A DNA stretch of 42,279 nt from an uncultured Clostridia bacterium (GTDB lineage: Bacteria > Bacillota > Clostridia > Christensenellales > UBA1750). The stretch's first letter is position 1; each line of letters opens with the position of its first letter. Positions 16,037 to 23,392 of this stretch are shown piece after piece. Under the pieces are notes generated by a model. The model was not told the DNA's origin, searched no databases, and saw only the letters and a program-made list of their open reading frames with translations. The stretch spans positions 1-42,279 of the forward strand of contig CAJFMX010000021.1 of the NCBI GenBank assembly GCA_904393115.1, given 5' to 3'. Both the position numbers and the translations under genes were made by a program.

Positions 16037-17119
16037 TCAGGCGTCCGCCCGTTCGACCACGTAGGTGCCCAAAACCTTGGTCTGCGTGCAGACCTCGCGC
16101 AGCTGCGTCAGCAGGGAGGAAGCGGCCGCGCCCGCCAGGTCGCCGACCACTTCGATGTAAAAGTAATATTGCCAAGGTGCGTTTTTGAGGGGGCGGGACT
16201 TGATGCACTCCAGGTTAAAGCCCAGGGCGCTGACGATGTCCAGCACGCGCGCAAGCTGGCCCACCTCGTGCCGAAGGGTAAACAAAAGGCTAAATCGATC
16301 GCCGTTTTCGGCCATCGATTTAGCGATGAGAATAAATCGTGTGGTGTTGTCGTCAGAGGTGTTGATGTCGCGGGCGAGCACGGAGAGGCCGTAGAGCTCG
16401 GCCGTGGCGGCGGAAGCGATCGCCGCGCAGGCGGGGTCGCCCATCTCGCGCACGTGCTTGGCCGCAAGCGACGTCGAGGCATAGGTCACCGTCTCCATCT
16501 CCGCCTGGGCGAGGTATTCGCGGCACTGCATGAGCGCCTGGGGATGCGAATAGACGGTCTTCACCCCGGAAAGGGGCGCGCCGGGAAGACCCAGCAGGTT
16601 CTGCCGGATCTTGAGGTCGAACATCTTGCAGATGTAGACGTCGTGCTTCTTGAGCAGGTCGAGGATGTTGCCCACGTCCCCGGTGTGGGAGTTCTCAAAG
16701 GGCAGGACGCCGCAGGCGATCTCCCCCGCGTCCACGGCCTCGAAGATCTCCTCGAACGTGGCGTAGGAGACGGCTTGGCGACCGGGGAAGAGGTGCTGCT
16801 CCGCGACGTGCGTGTGCGAGCCCTCCGCGCCGAAGTAGCCCACCGGGCCGCCGCCGATGCGCGTCGCCTGGTAGGCCTTGGAAAGGTCCATGAGCCCCTT
16901 GAGGAAGGTCTCGTAATAGGGGAGGTAGCGAAGGTCCTGCACGTAGGCGCTGTTCTTCTTCAGGAGCGCCGCCTCGCGCGCGGGGTCGAAGATGGGCAGG
17001 CGGTTTTCCGCCTTGTAGTGCGCGACGGCCTCGGCCGCCTGCATGCGCCGGCAGAAGAGCTCGGCCATCTGCGCGTCGACCTCCTCGATGGTGCGGCGGG
17101 CCTGTTCCAGCTCGGTCAT
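16037..17119 (-). CDS. pheA: Bifunctional chorismate mutase / prephenate dehydratase (P-protein)
   Basis: This converts chorismate to prephenate and then to phenylpyruvate. The 360-residue protein has three domains: an AroQ-type helical chorismate mutase (about 1-85; LEQARRTIEEVDAQMAELF, then AVAHYK), prephenate dehydratase (about 95-280; GYFGAEGSHTHVA, LPFENSHTGDV, and NTTRF near the end of the domain), and a C-terminal ACT domain (about 285-355), the phenylalanine sensor, with LECIKSRP in place of the usual ESRP. The ATG at 17119 follows GAGGAGGGG. It has its own strong promoter and a terminator, so it may be controlled apart from the aroB-azlD block. Confidence 0.95.
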   Translation of the reverse strand: MTELEQARRTIEEVDAQMAELFCRRMQAAEAVAHYKAENRLPIFDPAREAALLKKNSAYVQDLRYLPYYETFLKGLMDLSKAYQATRIGGGPVGYFGAEGSHTHVAEQHLFPGRQAVSYATFEEIFEAVDAGEIACGVLPFENSHTGDVGNILDLLKKHDVYICKMFDLKIRQNLLGLPGAPLSGVKTVYSHPQALMQCREYLAQAEMETVTYASTSLAAKHVREMGDPACAAIASAATAELYGLSVLARDINTSDDNTTRFILIAKSMAENGDRFSLLFTLRHEVGQLARVLDIVSALGFNLECIKSRPLKNAPWQYYFYIEVVGDLAGAAASSLLTQLREVCTQTKVLGTYVVERADA

Positions 17120-17184
17120 GCCGATCCCCTCCTCGCTTCGCGTACATTTCGATCCGAACCCCCGTGGGACGTCGGAACACGGCA

Positions 17185-17212
17185 AGTATACCACAATTTT
17201 TTTCCCCTGCAA
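17185..17212 (-). promoter_or_regulatory. Sigma-A promoter of pheA
   Basis: On the minus strand TTGCAG (17212-17207), 16-nt A-rich spacer, extended -10 TGGTATACT (TATACT at 17190-17185). About 65 nt of leader follows before the start. Confidence 0.65.
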
Positions 17213-17225
17213 AGGGGGAAAGGAC

Positions 17226-17283
17226 AAAAAAATCGGATTTCCGGACCCGCGGGGGCGAAAAAACCGTCTTTGCCGGATCCCCT
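17226..17283 (-). terminator. Possible terminator of the GH31/AIM24 unit
   Basis: On the minus strand GGATCCGG pairs across a long loop with CCGGAAATCC, followed by GATTTTTTT. The loop is about 30 nt and the stem is interrupted, so this is a weak prediction supported mainly by position, 12 nt after the AIM24 stop. Confidence 0.35.
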
Positions 17284-17294
17284 GGGCGCTGCGG

Positions 17295-17984
17295 TCAGTC
17301 GTTGTTGGACTTTGCGGGCAGGAAGGGGAGGAGCCGGCCGGCGAAGGCGGGCAGGGAGAGGGTCTGCAGCCAGACCTTGCCCGGCCCCTGCAAGGCGGTG
17401 AGGAACAGCCCCTCGCCGCCGAAGAGCACGTTTTTGAACCCGCGCACCGTCTCCACCTGGTAGCCGACGCTGGACTCGAACACGGCGACGTTGCCCGTGT
17501 CGACCTTGATGCGCTCGCCGGGGGCCAGGTCCTTTTCGATGGCGCTGCCGTCCACCTCCAGGAACGCAAGGCCGCTGCCGGAGAGGCGCTGCAGCAGGAA
17601 GCCCTCGCCGCCGAAGAACCCGCGGCCCAGGCCCGGCGTGACCTCGACGGAGACCTCGACCCCGGGCGTCGCGCAGAGGAAGGCGCTCTTCTGGCAGATG
17701 TACTCCCGGCCGGGGCCGATGGGCAGCGCCAGGATCGACCCGGGGAAGGAGGAGGCCAGGGCGATCTGCTGGCCGTCGGCGGTGGCGGTATAGGTCGCAA
17801 GGAACAGCGATTCGCCGGTGAACATGCGGCCCAGGCCCTTAAAGAGGCCGCCGCGCATGTTCGTATCCATCTCCATGCCGTCGCTCATCCAGGACATGCC
17901 GCCCGACTGGGTGAAGATGCTCTCGCCGCGGTCCAGCAGCAGGGTAACAACGGGCAGCGTGCCGCCCTCGATCCGGTATTTCAT
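17295..17984 (-). CDS. AIM24 / TIGR00266 family protein
   Basis: This 229-residue protein belongs to the AIM24 (formerly DUF124) family of beta-rich trimeric proteins of unknown biochemical role. Family features are MKYRIEGG at the start, GGMSWMSDGMEMDT, GGLFKGLGRMFTGES, an internal repeat of the GxGxLFLQ kind (GGEGFLLQRLSG and GGEGLFLTALQG), and PGERIKVDTGNVAVFE. No signal peptide or membrane segment is seen. The ATG at 17984 follows GGGAGGT at ideal spacing; the in-frame start 15 nt upstream lacks one. It begins 27 nt after the GH31 gene and is probably co-transcribed, though no functional link is known. Confidence 0.9.
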   Translation of the reverse strand: MKYRIEGGTLPVVTLLLDRGESIFTQSGGMSWMSDGMEMDTNMRGGLFKGLGRMFTGESLFLATYTATADGQQIALASSFPGSILALPIGPGREYICQKSAFLCATPGVEVSVEVTPGLGRGFFGGEGFLLQRLSGSGLAFLEVDGSAIEKDLAPGERIKVDTGNVAVFESSVGYQVETVRGFKNVLFGGEGLFLTALQGPGKVWLQTLSLPAFAGRLLPFLPAKSNND

Positions 17985-18011
17985 GGCGTTACCTCCCAAA
18001 GGTCGTGATGG

Positions 18012-20030
18012 TCATTCCGCCTTCGGCTCCAGGGCGCCGACCCATTCGGCGTGCGCGCCGTTGCGCAGGAAGGCGGGGATGCGGTGCAGGGGCGCCTCGA
18101 CCAAGAGGGTCTGGCCGCCCGGGTACGACGTGCCGTCGGCAAGGTCCGTCCAGGACGCGCCCGCGGGCAGGTAGACCTCCCGTTGCCGCGCGCCGGCCTC
18201 CGCCACGGGCGCGACGAGCACGTCCGGGCCGTAGAGGTATTCGTCCTTGCGGTCCCAGGCCGCGGGGTCGTCGGGGAATTCGAAGAAGAGCGTGCGGATG
18301 ACGGGCGCGCCGGTCTCGTGCGCCTGGCGCATCAGTTCGCGCGTGTAGGGGCGCATGGTCTCGCGCATGGCGATCAGGCGGGTGAAGATCGCCTCGCACT
18401 CCGGGCCGTAGGACCAGATCTCGTTGTCCGCGCCGCTGTTGAGACGCGCTTCGCCGGACTTCGTCTGCACCTGGACGCGCGGGTCGCGCACGCCGTGCAG
18501 GCGCATGACCGGGCAGAAGAGCCCCCACTCGAACCAGCGGACGAGCAGCTCGTGGAAGGCGGGGTCGCGGGCGTCGGCGCCGACGAAGCCGCCGATGTCC
18601 GTGGTCCACCAGGGGATGCCGGCAAGGCCCATGTTCAGCCCGGCGCAGATCTGCTTGCGCAGGGTGGGGAAGTCGGAGTGCACGTCGCCGGACCAGACGA
18701 GCGCGCCGTAGCGGGCGCTGCCGGCCCAGGCGCAGCGCAGGAGGTTGACGACGTCCTTCTGGCCCTCCTTCTTCTGCCCCTCGTAGAAGGCGCGGGCGTA
18801 CGCCTGCGGGTAGAGGTTGCCGACCTGCATCACGGGTCCCGCGTGGTAGCGGTAGTTCTCAAAGTCGTAGACGCCGTACTCCGGCTCGGCCTCGTCCAGC
18901 CAGAAGGTTTCGATGCCGTAGGTGTAGTAATTCTTCTTGACCAGCTCCCAGAGCCAGGCGCGGGCCTCGGGGTTGGTGAAGTCGAAGAACATGACGTTCT
19001 CCTGGCCCTTGCGGAACTGCACATCCTCGCCGCGGTCGCTGCGCACCAGGTACCCCTCGCGGTCCATCTCGGCGAAGTTCTCGCTCTGGTAGGAGACCTG
19101 CGGCCAGATGGAGACCATGCACTGCATGCCCATGGACTTCAGCTCCGCGACCATGGCCTTGGGATCGGGCCAGAACTCCTCCTCAAAGCGGTAGTCGCCC
19201 ATGTACGGCCAGTGGAAGAAGTCGATGACGATCACGTCCACGTGGACGCCGCGGCGGTGGTACTCGCGCGCGACGCGCAGGAGCTCCTCCTGGTTCCAAT
19301 AGCGCAGCTTGCACTGCCAGAAGCCCAGGCCGTACTCCGGCATCATGGGCGCGCGGCCCACGGCGGCGGAATAGCGCTCGAGGATCTTGGCGGGCGTGTC
19401 GCCGCAGCAGAGGTAGTAGTCCATCTGGTCCGTGTCGTCCGCGACCCACTCGGTCAGGTTCTCGCCGAAGGTGGCGCGGCCGATGGCCGGGTTGTGCCAG
19501 AGGAAGCCGTAGCCGCGGCTGGAGAGCACGAAGGGCACGCTCGCCTGGGAATTGCGCTGCGCCAGCTCGAAGAAGCTGCCCTTGCAGTTGAGCGTCTCCT
19601 GCTGGTACTGGCCCATGCCGTAGAGCTTTTCGCCCGCCTGCGCCTCGAACTGGACGAGGAGCTGGCACGCGCCCCCGGGCAGCGGGCGGAAGCGGCGCGG
19701 GCGGATCTTGAGCGCGTCCGTGCCGCCGCGCTCGGCCAGCAGCAGCTCGCCGCGCTGGTTGTAGTAGGAGACGGTGAGGCGGTCCGGGCGGTCGGCGCAG
19801 AAGCGGACCTCGGCGCGCAGGTCCCCGACGGCAATCGAGGCGCGGTCCGCGGCGATCTCCACGCGGGACTCGGTTTCCGGCTGCGGCAGGAGCGCGTAAT
19901 CGTGGAGGACCGGCTCGCCCATGTGGCGCGCGAGGACGCGCAGGCCGCTCTCCCCCCAGGGGAGGAGCCAGAGCGTTTCGGACTTATAGCGGCACTTGAG
20001 CGCGCCGCGGTCCATGGTGAACATGGCCAT
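18012..20030 (-). CDS. Glycoside hydrolase family 31 (alpha-glucosidase/alpha-xylosidase type), copy 1
   Basis: This 672-residue enzyme is predicted to hydrolyse terminal alpha-linked glucosyl, xylosyl or related residues. The N-terminal beta domain (about 1-230) is followed by the catalytic barrel, with the nucleophile Asp379 in TFWLDEAEPE and the acid/base Asp449 in VWSGDVHSD, then C-terminal beta domains. No signal peptide is found, so it is cytoplasmic and acts on imported oligosaccharides. It is of the same length as, and clearly homologous to, the next gene upstream (shared FWQCKLRYxxQ, VDVIVIDFFHW, WLDEAEPE, GGFxG). A terminator lies between the two. Start at 20030 is behind AGGGGGT; an ATG six bases in (MFTMDRG) is an alternative. 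Exact substrate cannot be told. Confidence 0.92.
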   Translation of the reverse strand: MAMFTMDRGALKCRYKSETLWLLPWGESGLRVLARHMGEPVLHDYALLPQPETESRVEIAADRASIAVGDLRAEVRFCADRPDRLTVSYYNQRGELLLAERGGTDALKIRPRRFRPLPGGACQLLVQFEAQAGEKLYGMGQYQQETLNCKGSFFELAQRNSQASVPFVLSSRGYGFLWHNPAIGRATFGENLTEWVADDTDQMDYYLCCGDTPAKILERYSAAVGRAPMMPEYGLGFWQCKLRYWNQEELLRVAREYHRRGVHVDVIVIDFFHWPYMGDYRFEEEFWPDPKAMVAELKSMGMQCMVSIWPQVSYQSENFAEMDREGYLVRSDRGEDVQFRKGQENVMFFDFTNPEARAWLWELVKKNYYTYGIETFWLDEAEPEYGVYDFENYRYHAGPVMQVGNLYPQAYARAFYEGQKKEGQKDVVNLLRCAWAGSARYGALVWSGDVHSDFPTLRKQICAGLNMGLAGIPWWTTDIGGFVGADARDPAFHELLVRWFEWGLFCPVMRLHGVRDPRVQVQTKSGEARLNSGADNEIWSYGPECEAIFTRLIAMRETMRPYTRELMRQAHETGAPVIRTLFFEFPDDPAAWDRKDEYLYGPDVLVAPVAEAGARQREVYLPAGASWTDLADGTSYPGGQTLLVEAPLHRIPAFLRNGAHAEWVGALEPKAE

Positions 20031-20058
20031 GTTCTGTACCCCCTATTTCTTTCCTTCC

Positions 20059-20096
20059 AAAAAAGCGGGACGGGAGAGCGAGAACTCTCCCGCCCC
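20059..20096 (-). terminator. Intrinsic terminator between the two GH31 genes
   Basis: On the minus strand a GGGAGAG / CTCTCCC stem with outer GC pairs is followed by CCGCTTTTTT. It lies 26 nt after the upstream GH31 stop and 28 nt before the next start, so the second gene depends on read-through or its own weak promoter. Confidence 0.75.
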
Positions 20097-20122
20097 AAAG
20101 CATCGAATCCAACGGCGGCGGA

Positions 20123-22141
20123 TCAGAGGTCGACGTCCGCGCCCTTGCGGACGAAGACCGGGATGACGGAAAGCGGCGCCGCGGCGGTGACGACCTGGCC
20201 GCCGGCGTACTCCTTGCCGGTAGCGGCCTCGCGCCAGGTCTCGCCCGCGGGCAGGTAGACGGCCTTTTCGGTGACGCCGGGCTCGGTCACGGGGGAGACG
20301 AGGATGTCGTCGCCGAAGAGGTAGGTATCCTCGTGGTCGTAGCCGGCCTTGTCCTGCGGATAGGCGTAGAAGAGCGGGCGCAGGACGGGCGTGCCCTTCT
20401 CGTGGGCCTGCTCCATGGCGCGGCGGATGTAGGGCAGGAGCTTCTGGCGCTGGAAGATGTACTTCTTGCAGATCTCGAAGTTCTCCTCGCCGTAGGACCA
20501 GATCTCGTTGGCCGCGCCGGTGCCGAACTGGGGGTCGCCGTTCTCGGCCTTGTAGCGCATGCCGTCGCAGGGCCAGTGGGGCAGGCGCTCGCCGTGCAGG
20601 CGGAACACGGGCAGGAACGCGCCGAACTCGAACCAGCGGATGAACAGCTCGTGGAAGGCGGGGTCGTCCGTATAGCCGCCGATGAAGCCGCCGATGTCGC
20701 ACGTCCACCAGGGCATGCCGGACACGGAGGCCGAAAGGCCCGCGCAGACCTGCTCGCGCAGGGAGCGCCAGGAGGAGTAGACGTCGCCGGACCAGAGCAG
20801 CACGCCGTAGCGCTGGCTGCCCGCCCAGGCGCAGCGGACGAGGTTGACCACCTTGTCCATGCCGGCCTTGGTCATGCCGTCGTAGAAGGACTTGGCGTAG
20901 AAGAAGGGATAGATGTTCGCCACCTGCTGGCCGGGGCCGATGTGGTAGCGGACGTTCTCCATGTCGTTGGCGGCGGTTTCCGGCTCGGCCTCGTCCAGCC
21001 AGAACAGGTCGATGCCCTTGTCGAAGTAGTTCTTCTTCGCCTCGCGCCAGATGACCTCGCGCGCGCCGGGATGGGTGGCGTCAAAGTAGGTGGTGTATCC
21101 CATGAAGGTGCTGTAGAGGGAGCCGTGGTCCGCCTGGATGAGGCCGCCCATCTGCGCCAGCTCGCGGTTGTTGACGGAGTCGACGTCCACGGTGGGCCAG
21201 ATGGAGACCATGAGCTTTGTACCCATGTCGTTGAGCTCCTTGACCATGGCATCGGGGTCCGGCCAGCAGGCGGGATCGAACTTCCAGTCGCCCTGGCGGG
21301 TCCAGTGGAAGAAGTCGATGACGATCACGTCCAGCGGGATGCCGCGGCGCTTGTACTCGCGCGCGACGGAGAGGACCTCGTCCTGCGTGCGGTAGCGCAG
21401 CTTGCACTGCCAGAAGCCCATGACGTCCTCGCGCATCATCGGCGGGCGGCCGGTGACGGCGGTGTAGTGCTCCTCAATCTCCTGCGGGGTGTCGCCGGCG
21501 GTGATCCAGTAGTCCATCTGGCGGGTGGAGTCGGCGACCCACTCGGTGCGGTTGAGGCCGAGCGTCACGCGGCCCAGCGCCGGGTTGTTCCACAAAAAGC
21601 CGTAGCCGCGGGTGGAGAGCAGGAAGGGGATCGAGGCCTGGGAGTTGCGCTGCGCCAGCTCCAGCGTCAGGCCCTTGCGGTTGAGCTGCTTTTCCTGGTA
21701 CTGGCCAAGGCCGTAGAGCCGTTCGTCGTCGTAGGCCTCAAAGAAGGCCGTGACCCGCCAGTCCCCGCCGATGATCGGCTTAAAGAAGCGCGCCTTGTAG
21801 TTGAGCGGCACGCAGTATTCCGTAAGGTCGCTGCGGTTGCGCCAGTATTCGCGGGTGAGCTCCTCTCCCTTCTGGTTGTAGAAGGCGAGGTATCCATGGC
21901 GGTCCACGACCGCGCGGATCTTGCCGTTGCGGATGGAGAGGGAACCCTTTGCGTCGTCCTGCGTGAGCTCGACGTCCTGGGCCTCGGGCTTGGGCAGCAG
22001 CGCCCAGTCCTCGCCCTCGTCGATCTGCGCCGCATAGGTGACGCGCACGCGCAGGCTGTCCTCGCCCCAGGGCTCGATGCGCATCTTTTCGCGCCCGTTC
22101 TGGTAGTAGAGAATGCCGTTCTGAATGTCTGTGATGGCCAT
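20123..22141 (-). CDS. Glycoside hydrolase family 31, copy 2
   Basis: This is a second 672-residue GH31 enzyme, paralogous to the downstream copy. Nucleophile Asp383 lies in LFWLDEAEPE and acid/base Asp453 in LWSGDVYSS. The N-terminal domain is more divergent (MAITDIQNGILYYQNGREKM) and the loop between the catalytic residues differs (TAANDMENVRYHIGPG against YGVYDFENYRYHAGPV), hinting at a different substrate or linkage. No signal peptide. The ATG at 22141 follows CGGAGG. It has its own promoter with a hairpin-bearing leader of about 70 nt, and its gene is the first of the GH31-GH31-AIM24 series. Family certain, specificity unknown. Confidence 0.92.
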   Translation of the reverse strand: MAITDIQNGILYYQNGREKMRIEPWGEDSLRVRVTYAAQIDEGEDWALLPKPEAQDVELTQDDAKGSLSIRNGKIRAVVDRHGYLAFYNQKGEELTREYWRNRSDLTEYCVPLNYKARFFKPIIGGDWRVTAFFEAYDDERLYGLGQYQEKQLNRKGLTLELAQRNSQASIPFLLSTRGYGFLWNNPALGRVTLGLNRTEWVADSTRQMDYWITAGDTPQEIEEHYTAVTGRPPMMREDVMGFWQCKLRYRTQDEVLSVAREYKRRGIPLDVIVIDFFHWTRQGDWKFDPACWPDPDAMVKELNDMGTKLMVSIWPTVDVDSVNNRELAQMGGLIQADHGSLYSTFMGYTTYFDATHPGAREVIWREAKKNYFDKGIDLFWLDEAEPETAANDMENVRYHIGPGQQVANIYPFFYAKSFYDGMTKAGMDKVVNLVRCAWAGSQRYGVLLWSGDVYSSWRSLREQVCAGLSASVSGMPWWTCDIGGFIGGYTDDPAFHELFIRWFEFGAFLPVFRLHGERLPHWPCDGMRYKAENGDPQFGTGAANEIWSYGEENFEICKKYIFQRQKLLPYIRRAMEQAHEKGTPVLRPLFYAYPQDKAGYDHEDTYLFGDDILVSPVTEPGVTEKAVYLPAGETWREAATGKEYAGGQVVTAAAPLSVIPVFVRKGADVDL

Positions 22142-22168
22142 GCGGAACCTCCGATCTGTGTATTTCGC

Positions 22169-22199
22169 CGCCCCTCCCGCGCGGGGAAGGGCGGCGAGC
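22169..22199 (-). promoter_or_regulatory. Strong hairpin in the 5' leader of the GH31 gene
   Basis: An inverted repeat CGCCGCCC...GGGCGGCG, with inner CTCCC / GGGAAG pairing and a GCGC turn, lies between the predicted transcription start and the ribosome site. No T-run follows, so it is not a terminator. It may stabilise the mRNA or be a protein site; function unknown. Confidence 0.45.
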
Positions 22200-22214
22200 G
22201 GTTCTTACGCTGTC

Positions 22215-22243
22215 ATTGTAGCAGAAAACCTGCGTTTAGGGAA
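22215..22243 (-). promoter_or_regulatory. Promoter of the GH31 copy 2 gene
   Basis: On the minus strand TTCCCT (22243-22238), 17-nt spacer, extended -10 TGCTACAAT (TACAAT at 22220-22215). Good -10, poor -35. Confidence 0.5.
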
Positions 22244-22349
22244 GGGGATTCTCGCGGGCGGCGAATTCCTCCTCCGAATCGCCTTTTGCAGGTTTCGTTA
22301 CCGGAGGGGGCGGTAAGCATTCTCTTTCTTTATATTCACGCAAGTAAAG

Positions 22350-22556
22350 TCAGTGCTTCGGCTCGCAGGGCGAAAACAGGTCCTCAATCCCGCAGCCGAG
22401 CACGTGGGCCAGGAGAGGGAGCTTGTCGCTGGGAGGCTTGCGGTCGCCGGATTCCCACATCGCCACGATGGATTGGCTATGGTAGCCCATCTTTTTCGCA
22501 AGCTGCCCCTGCGTCAGCCCCCGCGCCTCACGATGGCGTCGGATCGCCTCTTTCAT
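22350..22556 (-). CDS. XRE-family HTH regulator, 68 residues
   Basis: This small protein is essentially a single helix-turn-helix domain: RGLTQGQLAKKMGYHSQSI is helix 2, turn and recognition helix, followed by WESGDRKPPSDKLPLLAHVLG, the classic XRE (Cro/CI-like) tail, and a short end FSPCEPKH. The start at 22556 was chosen over the ATG at 22574 because AGGTG (22567-22563) lies 6 nt upstream and family similarity begins there. It is divergent from the second regulator and has the best promoter of the region. With no effector domain it may act as a repressor of its own gene and neighbours. Confidence 0.88.
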   Translation of the reverse strand: MKEAIRRHREARGLTQGQLAKKMGYHSQSIVAMWESGDRKPPSDKLPLLAHVLGCGIEDLFSPCEPKH

Positions 22557-22569
22557 TCGATTCACCTCA

Positions 22570-22584
22570 CTCACTTTATGTGAG
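22570..22584. promoter_or_regulatory. Candidate operator in the divergent regulator region
   Basis: A perfect inverted repeat CTCAC-TTTAT-GTGAG lies over the expected transcription start of the minus-strand XRE gene, between its -10 and its ribosome site. The same half-site recurs at 22631-22636 (TGTGAG) and 22673-22679 (CTCACAA). This layout is typical of an autoregulated XRE repressor. Confidence 0.5.
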
Positions 22585-22585
22585 C

Positions 22586-22614
22586 ATTGTAAAGTTTACA
22601 CGAAGAAAAGTCAA
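22586..22614 (-). promoter_or_regulatory. Sigma-A promoter of the small XRE gene
   Basis: On the minus strand TTGACT (22614-22609), 17-nt spacer, TACAAT (22591-22586), a near-consensus promoter ending beside the inverted repeat at 22570-22584. Confidence 0.75.
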
Positions 22615-22629
22615 GAGTTTTTTAACAAA

Positions 22630-22679
22630 TTGTGAGTTTTCGTTGAATGGATTCACGGTTCGTGATAATCTTCTCACAA
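22630..22679. promoter_or_regulatory. Inverted GTGAG half-sites around the promoter of the S24-type repressor
   Basis: TTGTGAG (22630-22636) and CTCACAA (22673-22679) form a 7-nt inverted repeat that brackets a possible promoter, TTGAAT (22643-22648) with a short 15-nt spacer to GATAAT (22664-22669). If used, the leader would be only about 16 nt. The downstream half-site overlaps the ribosome site. Confidence 0.4.
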
Positions 22680-22691
22680 GGAGTGATGCGG

Positions 22692-23330
22692 GTGCTCGCG
22701 GATCAGATCAAGAAGCACAGACGGGCGGCGGGGCTGACGCAATCGCAGTTCGCCGAGGAATTCCACGTTGCGACCGGGACCATCGGCATGTGGGAGACGG
22801 GCAAGCGCGAGCCGAATTCCCGCACGCTGGTCAAGCTCGCGCATTTTTTTGGCATCTCGGTGGACGATTTGCTGAGCGGCGGGCCGGCAGGCCACGGGGA
22901 GGAGGCGGGCGCGGCGGGACGGGTGCCCGTGTATGCGGCGCTGCGCGCAGGGCAGCCGGGCGAGGCGCTCGGCGAGGTCGTGGGCTACGAGGCGTTCCCC
23001 GCCGCAGCGGAGAAAAGCGGCGTCTACTTCGGATTGCGGATTCCGGACGGGGCGATGTATCCGGAGTACCAGACCGGGGACATCGTCATCGCCCGGCGGC
23101 AGGACAGCGCGCGGGACGGAGAGGATGCGGTCGTCTCCGTGGGCGGGGAGGACGCGGCCCTGCGCCGCATCTTGCGCGCGCCGGAGGGGCTCCTGCTCCT
23201 GCCGCTCAACGCCGTGAGCGTTGCGCCGAGCTTTTACAGCGAGCGGCAGGTCCGCGCCCTGCCGGTGCGGATTCTCGGCGTGTGCGTGGAGATGCGCCGA
23301 AAAAAGGACCTGCCCGAGGGCAGATCCTGA
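22692..23330 (+). CDS. XRE-family regulator with degenerate S24 (LexA/CI-type) peptidase domain
   Basis: This 212-residue protein has an N-terminal XRE helix-turn-helix (IKKHRRAAGLTQSQFAEEF, then MWETGKREPNSRTLVKLAHFFG) and, from about residue 78, an S24 peptidase-like domain (VPVYAALRAGQPGE). Active members carry GDSM with the catalytic Ser and an x-K-R-L/I with the catalytic Lys. Here the first is DGAM (IPDGAMYPE) and the second is ALRRI, so Ser is Ala and Lys is Arg. Self-cleavage should be impossible. The start is GTG at 22692, 8 nt after AAGGAG (22678-22683); the ATG at 22686 is only 2 nt from it. The gene is divergent from the small XRE gene and converges on the ADP-ribosylglycohydrolase gene. 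Confidence 0.88.
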   Translation: MLADQIKKHRRAAGLTQSQFAEEFHVATGTIGMWETGKREPNSRTLVKLAHFFGISVDDLLSGGPAGHGEEAGAAGRVPVYAALRAGQPGEALGEVVGYEAFPAAAEKSGVYFGLRIPDGAMYPEYQTGDIVIARRQDSARDGEDAVVSVGGEDAALRRILRAPEGLLLLPLNAVSVAPSFYSERQVRALPVRILGVCVEMRRKKDLPEGRS

Positions 23331-23332
23331 AG

Positions 23333-23378
23333 AAGCGCGTGCGCCCTTCCCGGCAAAGGGGAAGGGCGCTCGCGCTTT
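23333..23378. terminator. Hairpin between convergent genes
   Basis: Outer AAGCGCG / CGCGCTT and inner GCGCCCTTCCC / GGGGAAGGGCGC arms enclose a short GGCAAA-type loop. It lies directly after the repressor stop and just before the ADP-ribosylglycohydrolase stop. T-runs are short, so strength is uncertain. Confidence 0.6.
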
Positions 23379-23392
23379 GGCGAAAAGGCGAT

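Noticed and set aside
22647..22691. Upstream starts (22647, 22686) for the S24-type regulator
   Set aside because: The first precedes the ribosome site and covers promoter-like DNA; the ATG at 22686 is only 2 nt from AAGGAG. GTG at 22692 is at 8 nt.
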